From: Siculibacillus sp.
Lineage (GTDB): Bacteria; Pseudomonadota; Alphaproteobacteria; Rhizobiales; Ancalomicrobiaceae
Length of the DNA: 56,607 nucleotides
Direction: 5' to 3'
Assembly: GCA_030247555.1 (NCBI GenBank)
Contig: JAOTSD010000020.1
Span: forward strand, 1-56,607
Positions 46,948 to 56,580 of the stretch are shown piece after piece (position 1 is the stretch's first letter; each line of letters begins with the position of its first letter). A model generated the notes under the pieces. It searched no databases, was not told the DNA's origin, and worked only from the letters and a program-made list of their open reading frames with translations. Both the position numbers and the translations under genes were made by a program.

Positions 46948-47865
46948 ATGTCCATGGGTGAGCATCACCACGACAAGAAGAAAGCCGGAAGTGACGACGA
47001 TCTCACGAAGGCGGAAAAGAACGCCGGAGAGCGGCCCTTCGATCTCGACGATCCGAAGCTGCCCGACTGGGTGAAACAGCGCGCCTTCGCCTCCGGCGAC
47101 TTCCCCTATGACGAGCCCTACGACGAGGATCGCTTCGAGAAGGAACTCGAGGCGCTGCAGGTCGAACTGGTCAAGCTGCAGACCTGGGCGATCGAAAAGG
47201 GCGAACGCATCGTCCTCGTCTTCGAGGGGCGCGACGCCGCCGGCAAGGGATCGTTGATCGGCGCCTTCCGTCAGTACATGAGCCCGCGCCGCACCCGCGT
47301 CGTCGCACTGCCCAAGCCGACCGACGTCGAGAAGGGGCAATGGTATTTCCAGCGCTACGTCGGCCACATGCCGACCTCGGGCGAGATCGTGATGTTCGAT
47401 CGCTCTTGGTACAACCGCGGCGGCGTCGAGCCGGTGATGGGCTTCTGCACCCCCGAACAGAACGAACTGTTCCTGAGGGAGGCGCCGCGTTTCGAGGACA
47501 TGCTGACCGACGAGGGCATCCGCCTCGTCAAGTTCTTCATCGACGTCGGCCGCGAGATGCAGCTCTCCCGCTTCCACGATCGGCGCCATCAGCCGCTCAA
47601 GGTGTGGAAGGTGTCGCCGATCGACTACGCCGCCGTCGGCAAGTTCGACGACTACGGCCGTGCCCGCGACCGCATGCTGGAACGCACCCACACCGACGGC
47701 GCGCCGTGGACGGTGGTTCTGGGCAACGACAAGCGTCGGCTCAAGTTGAACGCCATCCGCCACGTGCTGTCGCTGTTCGACTATCCGAACAAGGACCGCG
47801 GCGCGATCGGTTCGATCGACGAGAAGATCCTCGGTCGCGGTCCGGCCTTCCTGCTGCGCCGCTGA
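46948..47865 (+). CDS. ppk2: Polyphosphate kinase 2
   Basis: 305 aa, PPK2 class I-like. Walker A is [10 protein letters not shown] and Walker B is [18 protein letters not shown]; the lid follows. PPK2 makes ATP or GTP from polyphosphate and NDP. Divergent from phoR, which links phosphate sensing with polyphosphate turnover. ATG 46948 follows GGGAAGG. Confidence 0.93.
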   Translation: MSMGEHHHDKKKAGSDDDLTKAEKNAGERPFDLDDPKLPDWVKQRAFASGDFPYDEPYDEDRFEKELEALQVELVKLQTWAIEKGERIVLVFEGRDAAGKGSLIGAFRQYMSPRRTRVVALPKPTDVEKGQWYFQRYVGHMPTSGEIVMFDRSWYNRGGVEPVMGFCTPEQNELFLREAPRFEDMLTDEGIRLVKFFIDVGREMQLSRFHDRRHQPLKVWKVSPIDYAAVGKFDDYGRARDRMLERTHTDGAPWTVVLGNDKRRLKLNAIRHVLSLFDYPNKDRGAIGSIDEKILGRGPAFLLRR

Positions 47866-47868
47866 CAC

Positions 47869-47892
47869 GCCCGTCCCTCGGGGGGGACGGGC
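47869..47892 (+). terminator. Terminator of ppk2
   Basis: GCCCGTCCC and GGGACGGGC arms with a 6-base loop, starting 3 bp after the stop codon. Confidence 0.65.
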
Positions 47893-47910
47893 ACGGCGGG
47901 TGGTGAAGAC

Positions 47911-47944
47911 ACGAGAGCCCGGAGGTCTCCCTCCGGGCTCTCGT
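47911..47944. terminator. Bidirectional terminator between ppk2 and gcrA
   Basis: Perfect 15-base arms (ACGAGAGCCCGGAGG and complement) around a TCTC loop, between convergent genes. Confidence 0.85.
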
Positions 47945-47968
47945 CGCATCCGGCCGCGCCGTCCGTCT

Positions 47969-48499
47969 TCAGCCGCGCATCACGCGTCGATCCTTGCGGC
48001 GGTCGGAAACCGGCTGATAGGCGATGCGGGCGTGATAGCCGCAATAGGGGATGCCGACGTCCGACCGACGGGCGCAGAAATGAAAATCCGACGCACTCGG
48101 GTCGCCGATCGGCCACTTGCAGGTCTGCTCGTTGATCTGCAGCACCGAGGCGTTGGCGATCAACGGCTCCTCGGAGAGCGAATAGATCTGCGGTTGCGGC
48201 GCCGGTTGTGGCCGGGATGCCGGGGCCGCCTCGCTCTTCAGCGCGGTGGCGCCGAGCGACAGCGGCGACGCCCCACCCCCGCGGCCGGTCGATGTCGCCG
48301 GCCGCGTAGCCGGCTTCTTCGGCCGTGCCGCCTGCGGCTGCGGCGCCTTGGCGCGGCCCGAGAGTCCGAGGCGATGCACCTTGCCGATCACCGCGTTGCG
48401 GGTGACGCCACCGAGTTCCCCGGCGATCTGGCTGGCGGAGAGCCCGTCGCTCCAGAGCTTCTTCAAGAGCTCGACCCGCTCGTCGGTCCAGGAGATCAT
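47969..48499 (-). CDS. gcrA: Cell-cycle regulator GcrA
   Basis: 176 aa. The N-terminal DNA-binding helix-turn-helix (SWTDERVELLKKLWSDG, then GGVTRNAVIGKVHRLGL) is followed by an Ala/Pro-rich linker. The C-terminal sigma-70 interaction domain has CKWPIGDP, FCARRS and YCGYHARIAYQP. GcrA binds near methylated GANTC sites and works with CcrM. The gene is specific to alphaproteobacteria. Confidence 0.96.
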   Translation of the reverse strand: MISWTDERVELLKKLWSDGLSASQIAGELGGVTRNAVIGKVHRLGLSGRAKAPQPQAARPKKPATRPATSTGRGGGASPLSLGATALKSEAAPASRPQPAPQPQIYSLSEEPLIANASVLQINEQTCKWPIGDPSASDFHFCARRSDVGIPYCGYHARIAYQPVSDRRKDRRVMRG

Positions 48500-48644
48500 C
48501 GCGTCCTCACTGTCGGTGAGCGTTCCCTCCCGCCGAATCCCTCACCGTCCGGAGGAATCCCCCGGTCCGCACCCCTTTCGGAATGCTCGGAGCACGATGA
48601 TCGGAGACTCGGGGACTGAAGGAACGCCGCACGAGATGTCGTGT

Positions 48645-48659
48645 TTAACGAACCGTAAA
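48645..48659. promoter_or_regulatory. CtrA-like site upstream of gcrA
   Basis: TTAA-N7-TAAA matches the CtrA consensus TTAA-N7-TTAA at 7 of 8 positions, 146 bp upstream of gcrA. CtrA control of gcrA is known in Caulobacter, so the site is plausible. Confidence 0.5.
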
Positions 48660-48870
48660 CTACACTATCCGTAGACTCGCCTTCAACCCGCCGGCCGATC
48701 GTTTCGGTGGATGAACGATGCCTTTTCCCCAGACTTGAGTCCGATCGGCAACACCTCGCCCACCCGTCGGGCCGGCGTGCCGTTGCGTCGCCCCGAACTC
48801 GTGCGTCGAAATCCGCAGGGCGGAAACGTTGACATTTTCGGCCGTTCTCGACAAAGATGCCGCCGAAACC

Positions 48871-48903
48871 CGGTGCCGCCGTCGAGGCGGCACCGTTCGT
48901 TTT
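48871..48903 (+). terminator. Terminator-like hairpin in the argD leader
   Basis: CGGTGCCGCC-GTCGA-GGCGGCACCG followed by TTCGTTTT looks like an intrinsic terminator on the plus strand, about 180 bp before argD. It may block read-through or act as an attenuator; no regulated leader peptide is convincing. Confidence 0.5.
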
Positions 48904-49080
48904 CGGCCCCCCTTCCGCGATGTCGGGCGGGTCGTTCCACCCGAAATCGGGATGTCGGATCTCGGCGTGCCCGGTCGCGGACCCGCGTTCCAGCCCGAAG
49001 CTCGTTCCGGCGGTTCGAAGGTCCCGCGCGCCGCCGCCGCCGGTCTCGCCGTTCCGAAGAGCCCGCGCCGGAGACGCACC

Positions 49081-50289
49081 ATGACGGAGACCTCGCTCTT
49101 CTCGACCTTCGCTCGGGCCGACATCGCCTTCGAGCGAGGCGAGGGCGTGTGGCTCGAGACCGCCTCGGGCGAACGATATCTCGACATGATGGCCGGCATC
49201 GCGGTCAACGCGCTCGGCCATTGCCACCCCCACCTCGTCGCCGCTCTGACCGAGCAGGCCGGCAAGTTGTGGCACGTGTCGAACGTCTTCGCCGCGCCGC
49301 ATCAGGAGCGCCTCGCCCGGCGCCTGACCGAGACCTCCTTCGCCGACCGGGTGTTCTTCACCAATTCCGGTGCCGAGGCGCTCGAGTGCGCCATCAAGAC
49401 GGCGCGCCGCCGGCAGTGGTCGAAGGGCCGGCCGGAGCGCTTCCGGCTGATCACCTTCGAGGGCGCCTTCCACGGCCGCACGCTCGCCACTATCGCCGCC
49501 GGCGGCCAGGAGAAGTACATCGAAGGCTTCGGCCCCAAGGTCGAGGGCTTCGACAAGGTCGACGGCTTCGACGAGGCGAAGGTCCTCGCCGCAGTCACGC
49601 CCGAGACCGCCGGCATCCTGATCGAGCCGATCCAAGGTGAGGGCGGGGTGCGTCCGGTGCCGCCGTCCTTTCTCGCCTTCCTGCGCCGCCTCTGCGACGA
49701 GCACGAACTGCTGCTCATATTCGACGAGGTCCAGTGCGGTCTCGGCCGCACCGGCCACATGTGGGCGCATCAGGGCGTCGGCGTGACGCCCGACATCCTC
49801 GCCTCGGCCAAGGGCGTCGGCGGCGGCTTCCCGCTCGGCGCCTGCCTCGCCACCGAGGACGCCGCCTCCGGCATGACCGCCGGCACCCACGGCACCACCT
49901 ACGGCGGCAACCAGCTCGCCATGGCGGTCGGCAACGCCGTGCTCGACGTCGTGCTGGCCGACGGCTTCCTCGACGCGGTCAAGGTCAAGGGCCTCAAGCT
50001 GAAGCAGAAGCTCGCCGCCCTCGTCGACCTCCATCCGGCGGTCTTCGAGGAGGTGCGCGGCGACGGCCTGCTGCTCGGGCTCAAGTGCCGGAAGACCCCG
50101 GCCGAAGTGGTCGCGGCACTGCGTGATCAGAAGCTGCTCGCCGTCGGCGCGGGCGACAACGTCGTGCGTTTCCTCCCCGCCCTGACGGTGAGCGACGCCG
50201 AGATCGACGAGGCCGTGGTGCGGATCGAAGCCGCCGCCCGCGCCCTCGGGCAGGCCGGCGTCGCCGGCGAGAAGGGAGCCGCCGCGTGA
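49081..50289 (+). CDS. argD: Acetylornithine aminotransferase
   Basis: 402 aa, fold-type I PLP enzyme. Key motifs are [13 protein letters not shown], the Asp in [13 protein letters not shown] and the PLP lysine in [13 protein letters not shown]. It converts N-acetylglutamate semialdehyde to acetylornithine in arginine synthesis. ATG 49081 starts the family homology; the longer open frame upstream is unlike the family. argF follows with a one-base overlap. Confidence 0.95.
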   Translation: MTETSLFSTFARADIAFERGEGVWLETASGERYLDMMAGIAVNALGHCHPHLVAALTEQAGKLWHVSNVFAAPHQERLARRLTETSFADRVFFTNSGAEALECAIKTARRRQWSKGRPERFRLITFEGAFHGRTLATIAAGGQEKYIEGFGPKVEGFDKVDGFDEAKVLAAVTPETAGILIEPIQGEGGVRPVPPSFLAFLRRLCDEHELLLIFDEVQCGLGRTGHMWAHQGVGVTPDILASAKGVGGGFPLGACLATEDAASGMTAGTHGTTYGGNQLAMAVGNAVLDVVLADGFLDAVKVKGLKLKQKLAALVDLHPAVFEEVRGDGLLLGLKCRKTPAEVVAALRDQKLLAVGAGDNVVRFLPALTVSDAEIDEAVVRIEAAARALGQAGVAGEKGAAA

Positions 50290-51221
50290 TGCTGAAGAGC
50301 GGTCAGAACCACTTCCTCGACCTCACCGATTTCTCGGGCGCCCAGCTGCGCACCGTGATGGAGGAGGCCAAGCGCCTGAAGAGCGTCCGCGACGGCGCCT
50401 TCGCCAACCGGGGCCCGCTCGCCGGCAAGGTGCTGGCGATGATCTTCGAGCGCCCCTCGACCCGCACCCGCGTCTCCTTCGACGTCGGCATGCGCGAACT
50501 CGGCGGCCAGACGGTGATGCTCACCGGCGACGAGATGCAGCTCGGCCGCGGCGAGACCATCGCCGACACGGCGCGCGTCCTGTCCCGCTACGTCGACGCC
50601 ATCATGATCCGCATCCTCGACCACGACGCGTTGCAGGAACTGGCGGCCAACGCCACCGTGCCGGTGATCAACGGCCTGACCAAGACCTCGCATCCCTGCC
50701 AGATCATGGCCGACATCCTCACCTTCGAGGAGCACCGTGGATCGATCGCCGGCAAGACGGTGGCCTGGACCGGCGACACCAACAACGTGCTCGCCTCCTG
50801 GATCCACGCCGCGGCCCGCTTCGACTTCAACCTGCGCATCGCCACGCCGCCCGAGCTGGCGCCCCGCACCGACCTCGTCAACTGGGCGCGCAAGAACGGT
50901 GCGTCGGTCCACCTCACCGCCGATCCCTACGAGGCGGTGGCGGGTGCCGATTGCGTCACCACCGACACTTGGGTGTCGATGGGCGACGACGAGAGCGAGC
51001 GCCGCCACAACCTGCTCAAGCCCTATCAGGTGAACGCGCGCCTCATGGCCGCCGCCAACCGCGACGCCATCTTCATGCACTGCCTGCCCGCCCATCGCGA
51101 GGAGGAGGTGACCGAAGAGGTGATCGACGGGCCGCAGTCGGTGGTCTTCGACGAGGCCGAGAACCGCCTGCACGCCCAGAAGGGCGTGCTCGCCTGGTGC
51201 CTCGGCGCCAGCGGCGCCTGA
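50289..51221 (+). CDS. argF: Ornithine carbamoyltransferase
   Basis: 310 aa. Carbamoyl-phosphate motif [20 protein letters not shown] and ornithine motif HCLPAHR are all present. It makes citrulline from ornithine. Operon with argD and hslO, an order often seen in alphaproteobacteria. The start overlaps the argD stop (TGATG). Confidence 0.97.
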   Translation: MLKSGQNHFLDLTDFSGAQLRTVMEEAKRLKSVRDGAFANRGPLAGKVLAMIFERPSTRTRVSFDVGMRELGGQTVMLTGDEMQLGRGETIADTARVLSRYVDAIMIRILDHDALQELAANATVPVINGLTKTSHPCQIMADILTFEEHRGSIAGKTVAWTGDTNNVLASWIHAAARFDFNLRIATPPELAPRTDLVNWARKNGASVHLTADPYEAVAGADCVTTDTWVSMGDDESERRHNLLKPYQVNARLMAAANRDAIFMHCLPAHREEEVTEEVIDGPQSVVFDEAENRLHAQKGVLAWCLGASGA

Positions 51222-51367
51222 ACCGCGACGGGCGGAGCCGATCGCGGGTTCGATCCGCCGGCCGCCCTCGCAACCGGGCGCCGGCCCCCCATATGAGCGA
51301 CGTGCGAGCCGACCGCCCGACCGGGCCGGGTCGGCTCGCTTCATTCCGCCAACCCTTCGAGATCGTC

Positions 51368-52339
51368 ATGAGCGACACCGCCGCCCTCGATTCCGTCCTG
51401 CCCTTCACCGTGCCCGATCTCGACGTACGCGGCCGCGTCGTCCATCTCGGGCCGGCGCTCGACGCGATCCTCGCCCGCCACGACTATCCCGAGCCGGTCG
51501 CCCGCCTCCTCGCCGAGGCGATCGCTCTGACCGCGCTGCTCGGCACGTCGTTGAAGTTCGACGGGCGCTTCACCGTGCAGACCCGCACCGACGGGCCGGT
51601 GTCGTTGCTGGTGGTCGACTTCCAGACCCCCGACGGCATCCGCGCCTACGCGAGCTTCGACGCCGAGGCGGTGACGCGCGCCGTCGCCGAGGGGCGCGCC
51701 ACGCCGGCCGACCTCCTCGGCCACGGTCACCTCGCGATGACCATCGATCAGGGCGGGACGATGAAGCCCTATCAGGGCGTCGTCGTCCTCGATCGCATCG
51801 GCCTCGAGGAGGTGGCGCACGTCTGGTTCACCCAGTCGGAGCAGATCCCGACCCGCGTCCGCCTCGCCGTCGCCGAGGTTTTGACCCGCGACGCCGGCGG
51901 CGCGACCCGGCACGCCTGGCGGGCCGGCGGCTTGATGGTGCAGTTCCTGCCGGAGAGCGAGGAGCGTATGCGCGGCCGCGATCTCCATCCCGGCGACGCC
52001 CCGGAAGGCGCCGAACTCCACCACGTCGAGCCCGACGCCGCCTGGGCCGAGGCCGAGGCGCTGGTCGGCACGATCGAAGACGTCGAATTGACCGATCCGG
52101 AGGTCAGCGCCGAGCGGCTGCTCTATCGGCTCTTCCACGAGCGCGGCGCCCGCGTCTTCGATCGCCGGACGCTCACCGAACGCTGTCGCTGCTCGCGCGA
52201 ACGCGTCGCCGGCATGCTCGCCCAGTTCACCGCCGAGCAGGTCGACGACATGACCGTCGACGGCCGCATCACGGTCACCTGCGAGTTCTGCTCGACCCGC
52301 TACGACTTCGACCCGAAGGCCGTCCGCCCCGCCGAGTGA
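51368..52339 (+). CDS. hslO: Hsp33 redox-regulated chaperone
   Basis: 323 aa. The C-terminal zinc-binding redox switch is CxC (ERCRCSRE) with CxxC (CEFCS). Oxidation releases zinc and activates holdase function. ATG 51368. Third gene after argD-argF with 146 bp spacing, so it may have its own promoter. Confidence 0.95.
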   Translation: MSDTAALDSVLPFTVPDLDVRGRVVHLGPALDAILARHDYPEPVARLLAEAIALTALLGTSLKFDGRFTVQTRTDGPVSLLVVDFQTPDGIRAYASFDAEAVTRAVAEGRATPADLLGHGHLAMTIDQGGTMKPYQGVVVLDRIGLEEVAHVWFTQSEQIPTRVRLAVAEVLTRDAGGATRHAWRAGGLMVQFLPESEERMRGRDLHPGDAPEGAELHHVEPDAAWAEAEALVGTIEDVELTDPEVSAERLLYRLFHERGARVFDRRTLTERCRCSRERVAGMLAQFTAEQVDDMTVDGRITVTCEFCSTRYDFDPKAVRPAE

Positions 52340-52505
52340 TCCCCTCGGCGACCATCCCGGAAACGAATCCACTCTCGCGGCGGCGCCGTTCGGCACCGCC
52401 GTCACCAATGCGTGTTCTCTCACGAATTGCAGATTCTCGGTTGCGACGCGAATCGATTCGTGCATTCATGTTCGTGGCGAAATCGTGGTCGAGGGGGAGA
52501 AGGTC

Positions 52506-52769
52506 ATGGAGCCGCCGTTTCTCGCGGAATCGGGGACGACCGTCGTCGTCGGCCCACAGGCGATCTTCGAGGCCGTGGACGTCATCCGCGGCGCCGGTCG
52601 AGAGAAGGAATTCCTCGACGCCTACGCGGCTGCCGGATTGCAGCTGCGCGTCCCGGCGGAACTCGTCAATTTTCTCAAGAACTTCATTTTCGGCCGCCAG
52701 CTCCACAAGACGAACCTGATGGCCGCCGCCGTGGTCAAGTCGATGACCTGTCCCAAGGCGGACGATTGA
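52506..52769 (+). CDS. Small protein of unknown function
   Basis: 87 aa from ATG 52506, preceded by GGGGGAGAAGG. It has no signal peptide. The C-terminal half is amphipathic helix (PAELVNFLKNFIFGRQ). I do not recognise the family. Codon quality is acceptable, so it is probably real. It lies just before a low-GC lipoprotein gene. Confidence 0.5.
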   Translation: MEPPFLAESGTTVVVGPQAIFEAVDVIRGAGREKEFLDAYAAAGLQLRVPAELVNFLKNFIFGRQLHKTNLMAAAVVKSMTCPKADD

Positions 52770-52974
52770 GACCGGACCGGCGGGCTCCGGTCCATCGGAA
52801 ACGCACGCCCGCCACGACTCGACGGTGTGTGCGAACGGTGGCCGGCGATCATCATGACGGATCCGGGGGGGGCGTGCGGGTCGGCGCGGCCCGGCTCGCG
52901 ATCGAATTCACCGAAGTTCCGGTACGCGACGGCGAGGACGCCGGGGCGGTCTCGTATTGTGGGGGAGTTGGTCC

Positions 52975-53928
52975 ATGAGGACGAAGACGATTTCGATTTC
53001 ACTGGCGGCCCTCGCGCTCGCCGGCTGTTCCACCACGCCCCTCCCCGAAGATTTCTCCGGCAAGGCGACCTATGACATAGTCCGGAAGATCCGCTGTGAG
53101 GCGCGCGATGCGGTCCGAAGCAAGGCCGTCGCTTTGATGCTCGCAAACACGAAATTGACGAAGACCTACGCCACCGGCAAGGCTCTTCAAGAGGGCCGGC
53201 GGAGCTTCAGTGAGCTGAAATACTCGGACCTGGATCCGGAGACGATCGAATCGGTAAAAGTGTATGAGGGGACTACGATCGGCTATCAGTTCGATTTCGA
53301 TATCAAAGAGACGAACGACAATAGTTCAAAATTGAATCTGACGGGGCCGATTGGCGTGAACGTGTTCTCGATGGAGCTGTCTGCCGGAGGGAAATTGAGT
53401 CGCCAAAACAAGCGAACGTTTGCGGCGGCCGACAAGTTCCGAGACTTGGCGATGAACATGGGAGAAAGGTACTGTCAGGGCTTGGCGGACGGTGCCAATG
53501 CGGTCTACCCGATCACTGGCGATATCGGAATTATGGAGATCGTCGATACATTCATCAACCTCAATCAATCCGGCGGGCTCACTAGTCTGAAGGATAAAAA
53601 TTTCAAGGAAATGACCGATACGAGAACGTTCAATACGGATATGTCCTTCGGTCTGACTCCGAAGCTTGAGATAAGCTCGAAAGGAAGTCGTGTAAAAGAT
53701 ACATCTTTCACTTCAAGCAATGTGAGAAATGATCAGCATCAAGTTGCCATCGCACTCGCGCTTCCTGTCGAGGCCGCCGCGCCTTCGCCGGGGCCCAAGA
53801 AGAAGGCCACGAAGAAGACCTCGAGTGATGCCACGACACAAAGAGTTTTTGAAATGTTGGACGAGCAGAACGTGAGGGAGGGGTATTACATTCTGCGTGA
53901 TTTGAAGACGAAGGTAGATCAAAGGTGA
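52975..53928 (+). CDS. Low-GC lipoprotein of unknown function
   Basis: 317 aa. A lipoprotein signal with lipobox LALAGC (Cys18). The mature part is about 270 residues with mixed strands and a Lys-rich segment before the C-terminus. Base composition is far below that of the neighbours: one 60-base line near 53281 has about 40% G+C, against about 65-70% around it. This suggests recent transfer. Family not recognised. Confidence 0.75.
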   Translation: MRTKTISISLAALALAGCSTTPLPEDFSGKATYDIVRKIRCEARDAVRSKAVALMLANTKLTKTYATGKALQEGRRSFSELKYSDLDPETIESVKVYEGTTIGYQFDFDIKETNDNSSKLNLTGPIGVNVFSMELSAGGKLSRQNKRTFAAADKFRDLAMNMGERYCQGLADGANAVYPITGDIGIMEIVDTFINLNQSGGLTSLKDKNFKEMTDTRTFNTDMSFGLTPKLEISSKGSRVKDTSFTSSNVRNDQHQVAIALALPVEAAAPSPGPKKKATKKTSSDATTQRVFEMLDEQNVREGYYILRDLKTKVDQR

Positions 53929-54082
53929 AAATAAAATAAAATTGAGTAATTCCGTGTCTTCGTGAATGGTCGGGCGGACCGATGAGGACTCGTTGAATAC
54001 GGTGTGAGGATATTTCCGCTCGGATTGAGGAAAGATGACGGCGTCGCGTCGTGGATAGGTCGCCCTGCTCAGGTATCCCCCG

Positions 54083-54736
54083 TCATCCCTCCGCCGGCGC
54101 GAAGCCGAGGGCGAAGGCGGCGAGGGTGTCGCAGGCGTGGGCGATGTTGGTCTTCAGCGTCGCCGGTGAGGCGCCGCGTGGGCCGAAGTCGTGACTGCCG
54201 TCCTCGATCCATTCGAAGCGCGTGCGCGGCCCGACATCGAGCGCCTCGACCTCGCCGCGGCTGCCGAACTCGTCGCGCTCGCCCTGCAACACCAGCGTCG
54301 GCAGACGCCCGCTCTGCAGCGGCGCCAGGCGGATCTCCTCCGGCCGTCCGGGACCGTGGAACGGATAGCCGAGGCAGGCGACCGCCACCACGGCCTCCGG
54401 CAGCTCTTCGCCGGCGGTCATCGCCGCCACCCGGCCACCCATCGACTTGCCGCCGATCAGCAACGGGCCGACCCGCTCGGGTGCGGCGAGCGCCGCCTCG
54501 ATCGCGGCGCGGAATTCGACGATCAGCTTGTCCGCCCGAGGCGGCGGCGCCTTCTTGCCGGTGGTGCGCCGCTTCGCCATGTAGCCGTATTCGAACCGCG
54601 CCACCGCGAGGCCGCGCTCCGCCAGCCCTTCGGCGATCCGCGTCATGAAGCTCGAGTCCATCGGCGCGCCGGCTCCGTGGGCGAGGAGCAGGGTGGCGCG
54701 GGCCTTTGCCCCGGCGGTCCACAGAAGTTCGGTCAT
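54083..54736 (-). CDS. Alpha/beta hydrolase (TEX30/KANL3-like)
   Basis: 217 aa. Motifs are LLLAHGAGAPMDSSFM, the nucleophile elbow GGKSMGGR (Ser), the Asp in GERDEFG and the His in DGSHDFG. This family of short hydrolases has unknown substrates. ATG 54736 chosen because homology starts with MTELLWTAG. It follows the solute-binding protein by 22 bp on the same strand. Confidence 0.85.
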   Translation of the reverse strand: MTELLWTAGAKARATLLLAHGAGAPMDSSFMTRIAEGLAERGLAVARFEYGYMAKRRTTGKKAPPPRADKLIVEFRAAIEAALAAPERVGPLLIGGKSMGGRVAAMTAGEELPEAVVAVACLGYPFHGPGRPEEIRLAPLQSGRLPTLVLQGERDEFGSRGEVEALDVGPRTRFEWIEDGSHDFGPRGASPATLKTNIAHACDTLAAFALGFAPAEG

Positions 54737-54758
54737 CTCGTCTTTCCGTCGGAGGGCA

Positions 54759-55784
54759 TCAATAGTAGCCGCGCGGGAACCAGCGCAGGTAGATCTCGGC
54801 GAGCTTGCCGTCCTCGGCGAGCCGTTGCAGCGCATAGTCGAGGCCGCGTTTCAGGCGGAAGTTGCCCTTGGCCACCGCGATGTTCAGCCCCTCGCCGAAA
54901 TAGGAGCTCTCGAGCCAGGGGCCGCCGAGGAAGGTGCAGCAGCGCCGTGCGGCCTCGCCGTCGAGCCAGAAGGCGAGGCCGATGGCGTCGCCGAAATGCG
55001 CCTCGACCACACCATCGCGCAACGCGTCGCGCGCCGCCGCCTCGTCGGGATAGGCGGCGATCCGAGATCCGGCGAAGGCGTCGAGCACGAAACGTTCGTG
55101 CGCCGACCCCGAGACCACCGAGATCCAGCGCCCGGCCAATCCTTCCGGAGTCGGCTCGCGCTTCGTCCCGTCTCGAACGACGAAACGGCCCGGTGTCGTC
55201 AGATAGGCGGCGGAGGTGTCGAGCCGCGCCCGCATCGCCGACGTCACCCTGAGGCCGGCGATGATGGCGTCGCCGCGCTTCTCGGCGAGGGCGTTGGCGA
55301 GGTCGTCGAAGGGCCGCATCTGGATGGTGCAGGCGGCGCCGAGCTCGGCGCACAGAAGCCGCGCCAGATCGACGTGGTAGCCGGTCAATCGCCCGCCGCC
55401 GTCGAGGAAGCCGAAGGGTGGGAAATCTCCCGTGGTCAGGAATCGGATGGCGCCGACGTCGCTCGTCGGCTTGCGCGGGCGGCTCTCCGGATCCCAGAAG
55501 TTGGGGAAGGCCGTCTTCGGCGGCGCCGGCCGGGCCGCCGGCTGTGCCGCGTCGTCCGCCGGTGCGGCCGAAGTGCGCCCGTCGGCCGAAACGCCCGCGG
55601 GCGTTCCGCCCGCCGTTCCCGACGGGTTCGCCGTCGGGCCCGCGGCCGACGTCGCGGCGGCCGGAGGAGAACTCGGCTTCCTCTTCTCCTGCGCCGACCC
55701 GGGTTGCACCGACATCAGTACGACCACCGAGGCGAGCGCCACCGGAAGTTTAACCGAGACAGAGCGGAGGATCGATGCAATCAT
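54759..55784 (-). CDS. Family 3 solute-binding protein (amino-acid type)
   Basis: 341 aa. A signal peptide (VALASVVVLMSVQPGSAQ), an unusual Pro/Ala/Gly-rich spacer at about residues 35-85 and an SBP_bac_3 domain (FLTTGDFPPFGFLDGGGRLTGYHVDLARLL). No permease or ATPase genes are next to it. The spacer could tether it or hold it away from the membrane. Start at ATG 55784; no strong ribosome site is seen. Confidence 0.85.
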   Translation of the reverse strand: MIASILRSVSVKLPVALASVVVLMSVQPGSAQEKRKPSSPPAAATSAAGPTANPSGTAGGTPAGVSADGRTSAAPADDAAQPAARPAPPKTAFPNFWDPESRPRKPTSDVGAIRFLTTGDFPPFGFLDGGGRLTGYHVDLARLLCAELGAACTIQMRPFDDLANALAEKRGDAIIAGLRVTSAMRARLDTSAAYLTTPGRFVVRDGTKREPTPEGLAGRWISVVSGSAHERFVLDAFAGSRIAAYPDEAAARDALRDGVVEAHFGDAIGLAFWLDGEAARRCCTFLGGPWLESSYFGEGLNIAVAKGNFRLKRGLDYALQRLAEDGKLAEIYLRWFPRGYY

Positions 55785-55876
55785 GACGTGTCCGTGGTTG
55801 TGGGATACACGACCCATCGGGCGCGGGATTCGTGCCGTCTCGGTGACATTAGGCGAGGTGGGGGGGCGGAGAAAGC

Positions 55877-56515
55877 ATGTTTCTCGGGGAACGAGGGAGC
55901 GAGGAGCAACGAAGGACGCCGTCCCACGGCGTCTCGCGCGCGTCCCTCCCCCCACTCGCCCGCCCGCCCGCGCCTCCCCGCACCGCCGCAGCGGCCCGGC
56001 CGGCACGTCCGCACGCGCCGCCGTCTTCCGCGGGCCCGCCCGACGAGGCGCGCCCCTGGCGTCGCCTCGCCGAGCGGTTGGGTGTCGATTTCCTCGATCG
56101 CATCGTGCCGGATGCGGTCGCCGGCCCTCCGCCCGATCCGGAGGTCTTCCGCCGCGCCCACGCGGTGTTGATCGGAGAGGGCGATCGATCGATCCTGGTC
56201 GGTGCGCCGCATCCCGAGGAGATCGCCGCGATCGAGACCTTCCTGCGGTGCCATCCCGAGGAACGTCGACGGCTGGCGATCGCCACCCCGCGCGAAATCC
56301 GCCGCGCCTTGGTCGAACGCCACTCCGCCGGCCTCGTCCGTCGCGCCGTGCGGGCGATCCTCGATCGCGATCCCGTCGCCTCCGCTGCGAATGCGGTCTC
56401 GCACTTCCAACTGGCGGCGATCCTGCTCGTTCTCGCCGCATGGTTGGCGGCGGTGCTCGATCTGTCGCACGCGCTCCTCGCCCTGTGGACGACAGAGGTG
56501 GCTTCGGGAATCTGA
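55877..56515 (+). CDS. N-terminal part of an XagB-like glycosyltransferase (GspE-N type plus TM)
   Basis: 212 aa. After a Pro/Ala-rich 60-residue start comes the RLAERLGVDFLD module typical of the GspE-N-like domain in XagB-type family 2 glycosyltransferases (APHPEEIAAIETFL). One hydrophobic helix follows (QLAAILLVLAAWLAAVL), then the frame stops. Full proteins go on with the catalytic GT2 domain, which is absent. It may be a truncated gene, a frameshift or a naturally split module. ATG 55877 follows GGAGAAAGC. Confidence 0.6.
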   Translation: MFLGERGSEEQRRTPSHGVSRASLPPLARPPAPPRTAAAARPARPHAPPSSAGPPDEARPWRRLAERLGVDFLDRIVPDAVAGPPPDPEVFRRAHAVLIGEGDRSILVGAPHPEEIAAIETFLRCHPEERRRLAIATPREIRRALVERHSAGLVRRAVRAILDRDPVASAANAVSHFQLAAILLVLAAWLAAVLDLSHALLALWTTEVASGI

Positions 56516-56580
56516 ACAGGTCCGTTGAGTGGTCTTTCCGCCTGTGAGCAGCCAAGATTGCTTGGCGAACAGGAGAGAAG

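Larger units (their letters stand above)
48500..49080. other. gcrA/argD divergent control region with GANTC cluster
   Basis: 581 bp without a supported gene. Four GANTC sites begin at 48535, 48606, 48674 and 48737. A CtrA-like half-site pair and a terminator-like hairpin are listed separately. Confidence 0.6.

Noticed and set aside
48711-49080. Arginine-rich leader peptide controlling argD
   Set aside because: The frame rich in Arg codons does not stop near the hairpin but runs far into argD in another frame.
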